This document shows, piece after piece, positions 1 through 7,967 of a stretch of DNA of 64,000 nt. Under the pieces are notes generated by a model. That model saw nothing but the letters and a program-made list of their open reading frames with translations. It was not told where the DNA came from and did no database searches. The translations under genes and the position numbers were made by a program. The DNA is from Boudabousia tangfeifanii (GTDB lineage: Bacteria > Actinomycetota > Actinomycetes > Actinomycetales > Actinomycetaceae): NCBI RefSeq assembly GCF_001856685.1, contig NZ_CP017812.1, forward strand, positions 1,054,001-1,118,000. Direction: 5' to 3'. Position 1 is the first letter of the stretch, and each line of letters opens with the position of its first letter.

Positions 1-89
1 GTGGCGAAACCAGCAAAACAAATAGAAATGCAGGAGCCGACTAGTAGCAGGGTGGCGAGTCGGGGATTATAAGTTGGTTCTCGTGTCAT
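1..89 (-). CDS. Membrane protein, N-terminal fragment (partial)
   Basis: An open frame reads leftward from an ATG at 89 and runs off the window after 29 codons without a stop. The visible residues start with a short polar segment (MTREPTYNPR) followed by a hydrophobic stretch (LATLLLVGSCISICFAGFA) that looks like a first transmembrane helix or a signal anchor. The family cannot be named from 29 residues. It is divergent from aspS, so the 181-base gap between them should carry promoters in both directions. That this is a real gene is inferred only from the good start context and the membrane-like composition. Confidence 0.45.
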   Translation of the reverse strand, partial: MTREPTYNPRLATLLLVGSCISICFAGFA

Positions 90-187
90 TGTCTACTATT
101 TTGGTGCTTTGAACCTAATCCGTCTACTCGCAACACCTAATTGCTAGCGCAAGAAGATTCACATCTGGGCAAAAACCTCTGGTTCTT

Positions 188-217
188 TTGGAAACCAAAG
201 AAGCAAAGCAGTAGGAT
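188..217 (+). promoter_or_regulatory. Putative aspS promoter
   Basis: TTGGAA at 188-193 and TAGGAT at 212-217 are separated by 18 bases, a plausible housekeeping-sigma promoter of actinobacterial type. It would give a leader of about 45 bases before the aspS start at 271. A small stem (TTCTTTTGG / CCAAAGAA, about 183-202) overlaps the -35 region. No T-box elements were recognised. Confidence 0.4.
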
Positions 218-270
218 TAGGCTTGCGCCCGCCCGTCTCGCGGTGCGCTAACTGAAAGGAAATTTGGAAT

Positions 271-2058
271 ATGCTAAGAACAGCTCTAGCTGGAACCTTG
301 TCCGAGGCAAACATTGGACAAGAAGTTACCCTTTGTGGCTGGGTCGATCGTCGTCGTGACCACGGTGGCGTCGCCTTTATTGACCTTCGTGATGCTTCTG
401 GTATCGCCCAGGTAGTTATTCGGGAAGAAGACGGAGCACACGATCTACGTGCTGAATACGTTCTCCGCGTCGTTGGTGAAGTTGCCCAGCGTCCCGAAGG
501 AAATGCCAATGACTCGTTGGCCACCGGTCAGATCGAGGTAATCGCAACTGAGGTAGAAGTACTCAATCCTTCTGCCCCATTGCCATTCCAAGTTTCTGAT
601 AATGCCGAAGATGCTGGTCGAGTAGGTGAAGAAACTCGTCTGAAGTACCGTTACCTTGACCTACGTCGTTCCTCTATGCAGAAGGCGCTACGTCTCCGTG
701 CTGCCATTGCTCGTGCCGCCCGTAACGTCCTCGATAGTCAAGACTTCGTGGAAGTTGAGACCCCAACGCTGACTCGTTCCACCCCAGAAGGTGCTCGTGA
801 CTTTGTGGTTCCAGCACGTTTGAACCCTGGTTCTTGGTACGCTCTGCCCCAGTCTCCTCAGCTCTTTAAGCAGCTATTGATGGTCGGTGGCATGGAACGC
901 TACTACCAGATTGCTCGTTGCTACCGCGATGAAGACTTCCGTGCTGACCGCCAGCCAGAATTCACCCAGCTTGACGTCGAAATGTCCTTCGTTGACCAAG
1001 AAGATGTCATCGCTGTTGGTGAAGCAGTTATCTCGGCCATTTGGAAGGAAATCGGCTACGAAATTCCTCTTCCGATTCCTCGCATGACCTACAAGGATGC
1101 GATGGAAAAGTACGGCTCGGATAAGCCAGACTTGCGTTTCGGTTTGGAACTAACTGACCTCACCGAGTACTTCAAGGACACTGCTTTCCGCGTGTTCCAG
1201 GCCCCATACGTGGGCGCTGTAGTTATGCCTGGCGGCGCTTCCCAGCCACGTCGTACTTTCGACAAGTGGCAGGAATGGGCCAAGGCTCGTGGCGCCAAGG
1301 GCCTTGCTTACGTCACTTTGGCCGAGGACGGTACCCTTGGTGGTCCAGTTGCCAAGAATCTTTCGGATGAAGAAAAGGCCGGGTTGGCAGAAAAGACTGG
1401 CGCTAAGCCTGGCGACTGCATCTTCTTTGCTGCTGGTAAAGCAACCGCTTCCCGTGAGCTTTTGGGTGCTGCCCGTCTAGAAATTGGTAAGCGTTGTGAG
1501 CTAATCGATCCTAATGAATGGGCATTTACCTGGGTGGTTGACGCTCCCTTGTTCAAGCCGACCTCGGATGCAGAGGCGGAAGGTGACGTGGCTTTGGGCA
1601 GCTCCTCTTGGACTGCTGTGCACCACGCCTTCACTTCACCTACCCCAGAATGGATTGACAAGTTCGAAACTGATCCAGGCAACGCCTTGGCTTACGCCTA
1701 CGACATTGTTTGTAACGGTAATGAACTTGGTGGTGGTTCTATCCGTATCCATCGTCGTGACGTGCAAGAACGTGTCTTTAAGGTCATGGGCATTGGAGAA
1801 GAAGAAGCACAAGAGAAGTTCGGCTTCCTCCTCGACGCCTTCAAGTTCGGTGCCCCTCCGCACGGCGGCTTCGCCCTTGGTTGGGACCGCATCGTTTGGT
1901 TGCTCACCAACTCCACTTCGATTCGCGACGTTATCGCCTTCCCGAAGATTGGGGCTGGCTGGGATCCAATGACCGATGCTCCGGCACCGATTACCCCAGA
2001 GCAGCGTGCCGAAGCTGGCGTTGACTACGTCCCAGAAGACGAAGACGACGACGAATAA
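271..2058 (+). CDS. aspS: Aspartyl-tRNA synthetase
   Basis: Class IIb aminoacyl-tRNA synthetase that charges tRNA with aspartate in the cytoplasm. At 595 aa it is the normal bacterial size. The N-terminal OB-fold anticodon-binding domain is visible (about 1-105, with [11 protein letters not shown]), followed by the catalytic core with motif 2 ([13 protein letters not shown]) and the C-terminal motif 3 (GFALGWDRI), and the bacterial GAD insertion between. It ends in an acidic tail (EDEDDDE). The start at 271 has GAAAGGA upstream. Whether it is discriminating or also makes Asp-tRNA(Asn) cannot be decided here; many actinobacteria lack AsnRS. It is followed by a strong terminator, so it is probably transcribed alone. 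Confidence 0.97.
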   Translation: MLRTALAGTLSEANIGQEVTLCGWVDRRRDHGGVAFIDLRDASGIAQVVIREEDGAHDLRAEYVLRVVGEVAQRPEGNANDSLATGQIEVIATEVEVLNPSAPLPFQVSDNAEDAGRVGEETRLKYRYLDLRRSSMQKALRLRAAIARAARNVLDSQDFVEVETPTLTRSTPEGARDFVVPARLNPGSWYALPQSPQLFKQLLMVGGMERYYQIARCYRDEDFRADRQPEFTQLDVEMSFVDQEDVIAVGEAVISAIWKEIGYEIPLPIPRMTYKDAMEKYGSDKPDLRFGLELTDLTEYFKDTAFRVFQAPYVGAVVMPGGASQPRRTFDKWQEWAKARGAKGLAYVTLAEDGTLGGPVAKNLSDEEKAGLAEKTGAKPGDCIFFAAGKATASRELLGAARLEIGKRCELIDPNEWAFTWVVDAPLFKPTSDAEAEGDVALGSSSWTAVHHAFTSPTPEWIDKFETDPGNALAYAYDIVCNGNELGGGSIRIHRRDVQERVFKVMGIGEEEAQEKFGFLLDAFKFGAPPHGGFALGWDRIVWLLTNSTSIRDVIAFPKIGAGWDPMTDAPAPITPEQRAEAGVDYVPEDEDDDE

Positions 2059-2073
2059 GCTTCGCTAGTCTGA

Positions 2074-2121
2074 TTTTGCCCAGGTTAACGTGAAAACCGT
2101 TAACCTGGGCAAAATTGTTTT
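2074..2121 (+). terminator. Terminator after aspS
   Basis: A perfect 17-bp inverted repeat (TTTTGCCCAGGTTAACG at 2074-2090 and its complement at 2098-2114) with a 7-base loop, followed by TTGTTTT. The right arm also carries the likely -35 region of the next gene. Confidence 0.85.
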
Positions 2122-2126
2122 ATGAT
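2100..2126 (+). promoter_or_regulatory. Promoter of yciO, nested in the aspS terminator (leaderless)
   Basis: TATGAT at 2121-2126 is a near-consensus -10 box ending only seven bases before the ATG at 2134. TTAACC at 2100-2105 sits 15 bases upstream, inside the right arm of the terminator hairpin. No Shine-Dalgarno sequence lies before the ATG. The simplest reading is a transcript that starts at or next to the start codon. Confidence 0.5.
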
Positions 2127-2133
2127 GTAAATC

Positions 2134-2754
2134 ATGAGCGTATATTTAGATATTCACCCACAAAATCCGCAACCGCGGTTAATCGCGCGGGCGGTTGAAA
2201 TTATTAAAGATGGTGGCGTCGTGGCCTACCCTTCAGATTCGGGTTATGCGCTTGCCACCAAACTTGGTTCTAAGGCTGGACTTGAACGAATCAGAGACTT
2301 GCGAAAAGTTGATGACAAGCATAACTTCACTTTGGTTTGTTCTGACTTCAAACAACTCGGACAGTATGTTTTTGTCTCTAACAGTGTTTTCCGACTTTTG
2401 AAATCGCTAACTCCAGGACCCTTTACTTTTATTCTTGAAGGGACCAAAGAAGTTCCTCGTCTGATGCTTAATCCCAAGAAGAAGACCGTTGGCGTTAGGA
2501 TTACGGATCATCCAGTGGTCAGTGCCCTTTTAGCTGAGCTTGAGGACACCCCGCTGGTTTCTTCAACTTTGATTTTGCCGGGTCAAAGTGAACCGCTCAC
2601 AAATGGGTGGGAAATCCAGGACGAGCTTGGGCATCTGCTTGATGCAGTTATCGAGGGCGAGATCGGTTCGGTTCAACCCTCGACCGTGGTTGATTTGACG
2701 ACTGATGAACCAGAAATTATTCGTCAAGGCGCGGGTGAATTTCCTAGCGCCTAA
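2134..2754 (+). CDS. yciO: YciO/Sua5/YrdC-family protein (threonylcarbamoyl-AMP synthase-like)
   Basis: A 206-aa single-domain YrdC-fold protein. It resembles E. coli YciO along its length: the N-terminal IHPQNPQPRLI, the VVAYPSDSGYAL motif, KHNFTLVC, and TKEVPRLML. Sua5/TsaC members make threonylcarbamoyl-AMP for tRNA t6A37; YciO members share the nucleotide-binding fold but their role is less certain, so the general annotation threonylcarbamoyladenylate synthase should be read as family-level. The longer Sua5 C-terminal domain is absent. It is a monocistronic gene between two terminators, apparently read from a leaderless promoter. Confidence 0.85.
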   Translation: MSVYLDIHPQNPQPRLIARAVEIIKDGGVVAYPSDSGYALATKLGSKAGLERIRDLRKVDDKHNFTLVCSDFKQLGQYVFVSNSVFRLLKSLTPGPFTFILEGTKEVPRLMLNPKKKTVGVRITDHPVVSALLAELEDTPLVSSTLILPGQSEPLTNGWEIQDELGHLLDAVIEGEIGSVQPSTVVDLTTDEPEIIRQGAGEFPSA

Positions 2755-2765
2755 CCATTAGACAT

Positions 2766-2808
2766 ATTTTTGGGGGCCTAGTCGTAGACTGACTAGGCCC
2801 CCAAAAAA
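2766..2808. terminator. Bidirectional terminator between yciO and the MMPL gene
   Basis: TTTTTGGGGGCCTAGTC (2767-2783) and its complement (2791-2807) form a 17-bp stem with a 7-base loop. The outer A/T tracts give a U-run on either strand. It lies between the convergent genes ending at 2754 and 2816. Confidence 0.85.
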
Positions 2809-2815
2809 TACGTAG

Positions 2816-5164
2816 TTACCAGTTGCGAACTTTTTGATGTAAATCGTTGATCAATGGGATGCGGTATCCCATCTTAGAATCGGTATCGTCTCGCATGATC
2901 GCAATCTGGGGGACTAGTAGCAATGACACTACAATCGAAAGTACTACTGTTGCCACGGTGATTAATCCGATTGTGGCTGGTTGTACTTGACCGCTAAAAA
3001 TGGCTGGCAGTGAAGCTGCTGTGGCAACTGCCCAAACTGCACGAGTTGTGCGGGGCCGAGAGTTGAATAGCGGTTCAATCAGTAGAATCGCGACTAACAT
3101 GATCGAAATAAATCCACCGATAAAGATCCCAGTCAGGTCAATGCGGTGATCCATTCCTGCACCGGGTAGGTAGGCGAAAACACCAGCTTTGAATAGACCC
3201 GCAATACTGCCAATTGAGCCGGCAACCGTGAGGAAACCGACCGCGACCTCGATCGCTGCCCACCAGGCGTTGGCAGAAAGCAGGAGCAAACTTAGGTAGG
3301 CCACTAAGGCCACGGAAATAAGAACCCAAATCGAGCCGCTGATTGCGGTTTCGATAGCTTCGAGGTTTCGCGCGTTGTCCGAATAAACTTCCTTTTCAAA
3401 GGCTGGTTTAGAATCAACAATCTGGTGGAACGCTTTTTGCTGTTCTTTAAATGTAGGCAGCTCGGGGACAAAGGAAAAATTAATAGTGGAGTACTTGCCA
3501 TCGCCCACTTCCGTGGCAGCACTTTCGACCTTTAGCAGATCAGAGTCACTTGCTACCTGATCTGCCCAAGTTTGTAGCTCAGTTGGTGAAGTCTTTGCGA
3601 TTACCGAGAAGTCAGCATCTGCCATGGCTGGGAATTGCGCATGTGAAACCTCTTGAAAATGAACGGTTTGCGAAACATTGGTAAGTTCTGCCGAGGTCGA
3701 GGCCTTGGGAGAAAGCGCAAACCAGGGGAGCGCAGTTAGGGCCAAGAAAAGTAGTGCTAAGGCTGGCGCGGCTAGATTTCTCGCAAATGGGGTCGAACGA
3801 TAGGAAGTGTTTAGATGCTTGTGGATTCGCTGTCCAAACTCATGCAGTTTGCCTCGGACGGAAGTGGGATCAATGCTCTTGAGGGTAGTTCTCGTCTGAT
3901 CCTCGGTAGCTCTAGAAGGAAGGAAATACTCAAGCGTCAACTGCAGGCCAGGAACAAGAAGGTAAAGCAAGAACCAAATAGCCGCAGTAGCCAAAATCAT
4001 GACTGAACCATAGACCTGCAAATAGCGCAGCTGAATGATTAAGGAGAGGCATACGGTGATAACCGTAATCGCTGCTGAGGTTAGCAATAGTAAGAAGTTG
4101 TCGCTAACTCGTTGAGCGATTTGTTTAGCGCGAGTTGCTTCTTCGGGATCAGAAGTTGGGTTGATAATTTCTTTCAAGAATTGCTTAAAAGGTTTCTTGA
4201 TAGGGACGCTTGGTTCAGGAGTGGAAATCTCTAGCTCCAAGGCGTCAGCAAGTTGATGTTCGAGGGCGCTTTGCGCATCCTCCAGTGATTGTCGTTGGGT
4301 GCGTAGTACCCGATCCTGATCGATCCCCAGTAGAGCCCCAATGGCCATGATGCCTACCAAGAGTGAAACTAACGCAAAAACGGGGACTAAGGAAGTTGGT
4401 ACAGCCACGATAAAGGTGGCAACCCAAGCAACAAAAAGTCCGGTCATGGCTGCAAAAAGCACCCCAAGACCACCGGCAATAGCCGTGGCTGGTCGCATTG
4501 CCGAGAAATAGAATCCAGCAGCTGCGGCCAGCAGGCCAAAAAGAATAATAAAGCTGGTTTCCCAAGCTACATGGGAACGAGCGATCGAGTTAGCATAAGC
4601 AGGAGAGTTGATATAGACCCGTGCTTGGGGATACTGATCTTGTAAGGCTGATTCGAGCTTTTCAAACTCGTTAATTGCAATTTTTTCTGTATCTGCGGCA
4701 GATTGCGTCTCTTGACCTGGAGTGGCTAAAGCCAAGGCGATAAAACCATCGCCATCTTGGGCGATTAAGGGGTTAGCGCTAGCATCTGCATTTTCGACAT
4801 ATTCGAACTGGAATGGGTCAAGTAGCTGTTTACGCGGTTCTAATTTGGCATCACGGGCAAGATCATCACGAATTGGTGCAAACAGTTCAGCAACTTTGTC
4901 AAAATCCTCTTGGTTTTTGATTGGAACACCTTGGACGAGGACGGCAGTGGTCTGGTCGCCACCACGGGCCGTGTCGATCATTTCTTGGGCACGAGCAACC
5001 GTCGAATCTAGAGCCCGATCTGGATCTGGAAATGTCCGAGAGATAAGTGAGCCGGCTCCAAAACCAGTGCCAACCGCGAGGATAAGCACAATTAACGTGG
5101 CTACGAAGCTAGCTGCGAGCAACTGGAAGCGTTCATATACTTGCGTTGTCAGATACTTGATCAC
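2816..5164 (-). CDS. MMPL/RND-superfamily membrane transport protein
   Basis: A 782-aa integral membrane protein with the two-fold MMPL/RND layout: one helix near the N-terminus (about 16-40), a soluble extracytoplasmic domain (about 45-195), a block of five helices (about 200-415, interrupted by a charged cytoplasmic segment around 285-350), then a second helix near 470, a second soluble domain (about 490-600) and a final helix block (about 610-770). MMPL proteins export lipids or other hydrophobic substrates using the proton gradient; the substrate here is unknown and no substrate-synthesis genes are adjacent. The start is GTG at 5164; CACAAT at 5173-5178 could be a -10 for a leaderless message. 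It is divergent from rarA. Confidence 0.8.
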   Translation of the reverse strand: MIKYLTTQVYERFQLLAASFVATLIVLILAVGTGFGAGSLISRTFPDPDRALDSTVARAQEMIDTARGGDQTTAVLVQGVPIKNQEDFDKVAELFAPIRDDLARDAKLEPRKQLLDPFQFEYVENADASANPLIAQDGDGFIALALATPGQETQSAADTEKIAINEFEKLESALQDQYPQARVYINSPAYANSIARSHVAWETSFIILFGLLAAAAGFYFSAMRPATAIAGGLGVLFAAMTGLFVAWVATFIVAVPTSLVPVFALVSLLVGIMAIGALLGIDQDRVLRTQRQSLEDAQSALEHQLADALELEISTPEPSVPIKKPFKQFLKEIINPTSDPEEATRAKQIAQRVSDNFLLLLTSAAITVITVCLSLIIQLRYLQVYGSVMILATAAIWFLLYLLVPGLQLTLEYFLPSRATEDQTRTTLKSIDPTSVRGKLHEFGQRIHKHLNTSYRSTPFARNLAAPALALLFLALTALPWFALSPKASTSAELTNVSQTVHFQEVSHAQFPAMADADFSVIAKTSPTELQTWADQVASDSDLLKVESAATEVGDGKYSTINFSFVPELPTFKEQQKAFHQIVDSKPAFEKEVYSDNARNLEAIETAISGSIWVLISVALVAYLSLLLLSANAWWAAIEVAVGFLTVAGSIGSIAGLFKAGVFAYLPGAGMDHRIDLTGIFIGGFISIMLVAILLIEPLFNSRPRTTRAVWAVATAASLPAIFSGQVQPATIGLITVATVVLSIVVSLLLVPQIAIMRDDTDSKMGYRIPLINDLHQKVRNW

Positions 5165-5278
5165 CTCTCTATTGTGCCATTAGTCCGTGGTTTACTCTTG
5201 GTAGTTGCCAGAAAAAGGGGCACTGCTCACTTAATTTCCGAGTTAGCTTAGCTTCTCAAATCCTAGTAGCCTTGATCT

Positions 5279-6649
5279 GTGGATCTTTTTAATAGTGGCC
5301 TTCATAGTCCAGTAGCTGCCAAGACTGAAACGACGACTACCCCTGCTCATCTACCTCTTGCAGTTAGAATGCGTCCACAAACATTGGCTGAAATCGTGGG
5401 GCAAAAAGAAGCTTTAGCGCCAGGTGCTCCCTTGAGGAGACTGCTACAAAACGCTGCTCAAACGACCGCAACTTCTATTTTCTTGTGGGGACCGCCAGGA
5501 ACAGGTAAAACTACCTTGGCCTATTTGTTGGCTAAAGCCTGTGATTGGTCTTTTGTGGAAGTCAGTGCGGTAACTTCTGGAATTAAGGATGTCCGTGCTG
5601 CGATTGATCATGCTAAAAGTGACTTAAAGCTAAGCGGGCGCCGGACCTTACTTTTCATTGACGAGGTTCATCGTTTTTCTAAAACCCAACAAGATGCCTT
5701 ATTGCCTGCCGTCGAGAATGGCTGGGTCATGTTGGTGGCCGCCACCACGGAGAATCCTATTTTTTCGGTGATTTCACCTTTACTGTCGCGTTCTGTAGTA
5801 GTTACTCTCGTGCCATTGTCAGATGAAGAGATTGAAACGCTATTAGAGCGAGCGGTAAGTGATGAACGTGGGTTGAACCAGACTGTCTCGCTTACTAAAG
5901 AAGCTAAAGAGGCGCTGATAAATAGCGCTGGGGGAGATGGTCGTAAAGCTCTGACTTTATTAGAAGCTGCCGCCGCAGCGGCTCTTAATGGGGACGATCA
6001 AGATCAGGCAGAAGCGTCTAGCTCTTTGCCGCAAGTGACTGAAAATCTGGTGGCGGCGGCTGCGGGTTCAGCACCTCTTCGCTACGATCTCGATCAACAC
6101 TACGATGTTGCTTCTGCTCTGATTAAATCGATGCGAGGCTCTGATCCTGACGCAACCGTCCATTACCTAGCTCGGATGTTGGCAGCTGGGGAAGACCCTA
6201 GGTTTATTGCCCGCAGATTAATGATCGCTGCTGCCGAGGACGTGGGACTAGCTGATCCCCAAGTGCTCGTGACCGTAACCGCGGCAGCTCAAGCTGTAGC
6301 CATGGTAGGGATGCCCGAAGCCCGGATTATCCTCTCAGAGGCAGCCTTAGCGATTGCCACGGCACCGAAATCTAACGCTGCCTATTTGGCTATTAATCAG
6401 GCAATGGCAGATGTGCAAGCAGGTAAAAGCGGACAGATACCGGTTTACCTACGTGATTCTCATCGCCCTAATACTAAAGACGAGCCAAGTTATAAATATG
6501 CCCACGACTATCCGCATGGCATAGCTCCGCAAGAATATTTGCCCCAGACTTTGCAGGGGACTAAATACTATCGGCCAACTGACCGTGGATTTGAGAAAAA
6601 CCTCACTTCTCGGCTTGTCAAAGTAGAAAGCCTGCGGAAACCACGGTAA
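5279..6649 (+). CDS. rarA: Replication-associated recombination protein A (RarA/MgsA AAA+ ATPase)
   Basis: A 456-aa AAA+ ATPase of the RarA/WRNIP1/Mgs1 family, which acts at stalled replication forks and binds SSB. The N-terminal region has LAVRMRPQTLAEIVGQ typical of clamp-loader relatives, then Walker A (GPPGTGKTT, about residues 71-79), Walker B (LLFIDEVHRF, about 124-133), and the C-terminal tetramerisation and MgsA domain (PQEYLPQTLQGTKYY near the end). The start is GTG at 5279 with no ribosome-binding site; TAGCCT at 5267-5272 could be the -10 of a leaderless transcript. The gene lies upstream of rpsD and alaS, as in many actinobacteria. Confidence 0.95.
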   Translation: MDLFNSGLHSPVAAKTETTTTPAHLPLAVRMRPQTLAEIVGQKEALAPGAPLRRLLQNAAQTTATSIFLWGPPGTGKTTLAYLLAKACDWSFVEVSAVTSGIKDVRAAIDHAKSDLKLSGRRTLLFIDEVHRFSKTQQDALLPAVENGWVMLVAATTENPIFSVISPLLSRSVVVTLVPLSDEEIETLLERAVSDERGLNQTVSLTKEAKEALINSAGGDGRKALTLLEAAAAAALNGDDQDQAEASSSLPQVTENLVAAAAGSAPLRYDLDQHYDVASALIKSMRGSDPDATVHYLARMLAAGEDPRFIARRLMIAAAEDVGLADPQVLVTVTAAAQAVAMVGMPEARIILSEAALAIATAPKSNAAYLAINQAMADVQAGKSGQIPVYLRDSHRPNTKDEPSYKYAHDYPHGIAPQEYLPQTLQGTKYYRPTDRGFEKNLTSRLVKVESLRKPR

Positions 6650-6683
6650 TCTAGCCAAGTTGTGAACTTTAATGCTCACACCT

Positions 6684-6731
6684 GGGGGCTTAGCCCATGT
6701 GGTGCCCCCGTTGCAATCAAAAGATTGTAAC
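6684..6731 (+). promoter_or_regulatory. Structured rpsD leader (two hairpins)
   Basis: Two adjacent stems lie in the 117-base gap before rpsD. GGGGGC (6684-6689) pairs with GCCCCC (6704-6709), and GTTGCAATC (6710-6718) pairs with GATTGTAAC (6723-6731) with one G-U pair and an AAAA loop. There is no U-run after either stem. S4 is a known autogenous regulator in other bacteria, so this could be a translational operator, but the match to a described S4 leader was not established. Confidence 0.4.
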
Positions 6732-6766
6732 GCACGAATAAAACCCGTACAGGAAGGTTTAATATT

Positions 6767-7390
6767 ATGGCAATCAGCCGTACTCGTCGTCAGGTTCGCC
6801 TGTCCCGCGCTTTGGGTATTCCATTGACCCCAAAGGCTGTCCGTTACTTCGAAAAGCGTCCATATGGTCCAGGTGAACACGGTCGTGCACGTAAGCGCAG
6901 CGAATCCGACTACGCAATCCGTTTGAAGGAAAAGCAGCGTCTACGCGCTCAGTACAACATCCGTGAAGCTCAGCTAGTTCGCGTCTTCGAAGAAGCACGC
7001 CGCGCTGAAGGCCTAACCGGTGAAAACTTGGTCGAATTGCTCGAAATGCGTTTGGATGCCCTCGTGCTCCGTTCCGGTTTCGCTCGCACCTCGGCTCAGG
7101 CTCGTCAGATCGTTGTGCACCGTCACATCCTAGTAGACGGCAAGATCGTTGACCGCCCATCCTACCGCGTGAAGCCAGGTCAGGTCATTATGGTTAAGCC
7201 TAAGTCCCAGACTATGGTTCCATTCCAGGTTGCTGCCGCTGGTGAACACCGCGATGTACTCCCAGCCGTTCCAGCTTACCTAGATGTTCAGCTAGAAAAG
7301 CTCACTTCCACTTTGGTTCGTCGTCCAAAGCGTGACGAAGTTCCTGTCACCTGTGACGTCCAGATGGTGGTTGAATACTACTCTCGCTGA
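6767..7390 (+). CDS. rpsD: 30S ribosomal protein S4
   Basis: Primary 16S rRNA-binding protein that nucleates assembly of the 30S body. At 207 aa it is full length. The N-terminal domain has RRLGI/PL-like and GPGEHGRARKRSE segments without zinc-ligand cysteines (the C-minus form), and the S4 RNA-binding domain lies at about 95-160 (RLDALVLRSGFARTSAQARQIVVH). AGGAAGG at 6751-6757 is a strong ribosome-binding site nine bases from the ATG. Here rpsD stands alone, away from rpsM-rpsK-rpoA, which is the usual actinobacterial arrangement. It is followed by a strong hairpin. Confidence 0.98.
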   Translation: MAISRTRRQVRLSRALGIPLTPKAVRYFEKRPYGPGEHGRARKRSESDYAIRLKEKQRLRAQYNIREAQLVRVFEEARRAEGLTGENLVELLEMRLDALVLRSGFARTSAQARQIVVHRHILVDGKIVDRPSYRVKPGQVIMVKPKSQTMVPFQVAAAGEHRDVLPAVPAYLDVQLEKLTSTLVRRPKRDEVPVTCDVQMVVEYYSR

Positions 7391-7403
7391 TCTTTCAGCT
7401 TTT

Positions 7404-7447
7404 TTGAGCCCCGAGGCGAACTACTTGCCTCGGGGCTCAACATTTTA
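7404..7447 (+). terminator. Terminator after rpsD
   Basis: TTGAGCCCCGAGGC (7404-7417) and its complement (7427-7440) form a 14-bp GC-rich stem with a 9-base loop, followed by CATTTTAG. The downstream U-run is interrupted, so termination may be partial. Confidence 0.7.
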
Positions 7448-7491
7448 GTTAGAATCGTTCTAAGAAGAAACGTCACAATCAGGGAGAATAA

Positions 7492-7914
7492 ATGAGCTGG
7501 ACAGACATTGCGAGCATGATTGCCGCAATCGCATTCGCCGTTTTAGTTTTGGCTTTGGTCTACCCCTTATTTCAACTGGGTAAGACATTTCAGCAGACTG
7601 CTAAGTCGGTAGCTGAACTGACTGACTCATTGGAAGAAACCGTACAGGCCAGTACAGAAGCTGTAAAGAGTGCAAATTCGTCATTGGAAAAGGTTGACAC
7701 AATCACCTCTTCAGCTGCTAATGCTGTAGCCGATGCTTCTGCACTTTCAACCCTAGTAACCGCTTCGCTTGGCTCACCATTAGTAAAACTTACTGCCTTC
7801 TCACGATCCGCCCGCCAAGTTGCTTCTCGAGAAAAGTCGATGAAAGACTTTAAAGCAACTTACCGTACCGAAGCTAACAATTTACGTTCAGCGATTCTTG
7901 ATGCCCAAAATTAA
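7492..7914 (+). CDS. DUF948 domain-containing small membrane protein
   Basis: A 140-aa protein with one N-terminal transmembrane helix (about 8-30, IAAIAFAVLVLALVYPLF) followed by a long Ser/Ala/Thr-rich helical region with heptad-like spacing (about 35-95). This matches the DUF948 family, whose function is unknown. DUF948 genes commonly sit between rpsD and alaS in actinobacteria, as here. AGGGAGA precedes the ATG at 7492, and TAGAAT at 7450-7455 is a possible -10 box. The topology suggests a membrane-anchored coiled-coil protein with its bulk on one side of the membrane. Confidence 0.8.
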   Translation: MSWTDIASMIAAIAFAVLVLALVYPLFQLGKTFQQTAKSVAELTDSLEETVQASTEAVKSANSSLEKVDTITSSAANAVADASALSTLVTASLGSPLVKLTAFSRSARQVASREKSMKDFKATYRTEANNLRSAILDAQN

Positions 7915-7967
7915 GTGATTGTGCATTAAACTTGTTCAGTATTTTCTTTTCTAAGTAGAGGGAACCC

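Noticed and set aside
90..270. T-box or other tRNA-sensing leader before aspS
   Set aside because: No T-box sequence or specifier-loop structure could be found in 181 bases; only a short stem overlapping the promoter.
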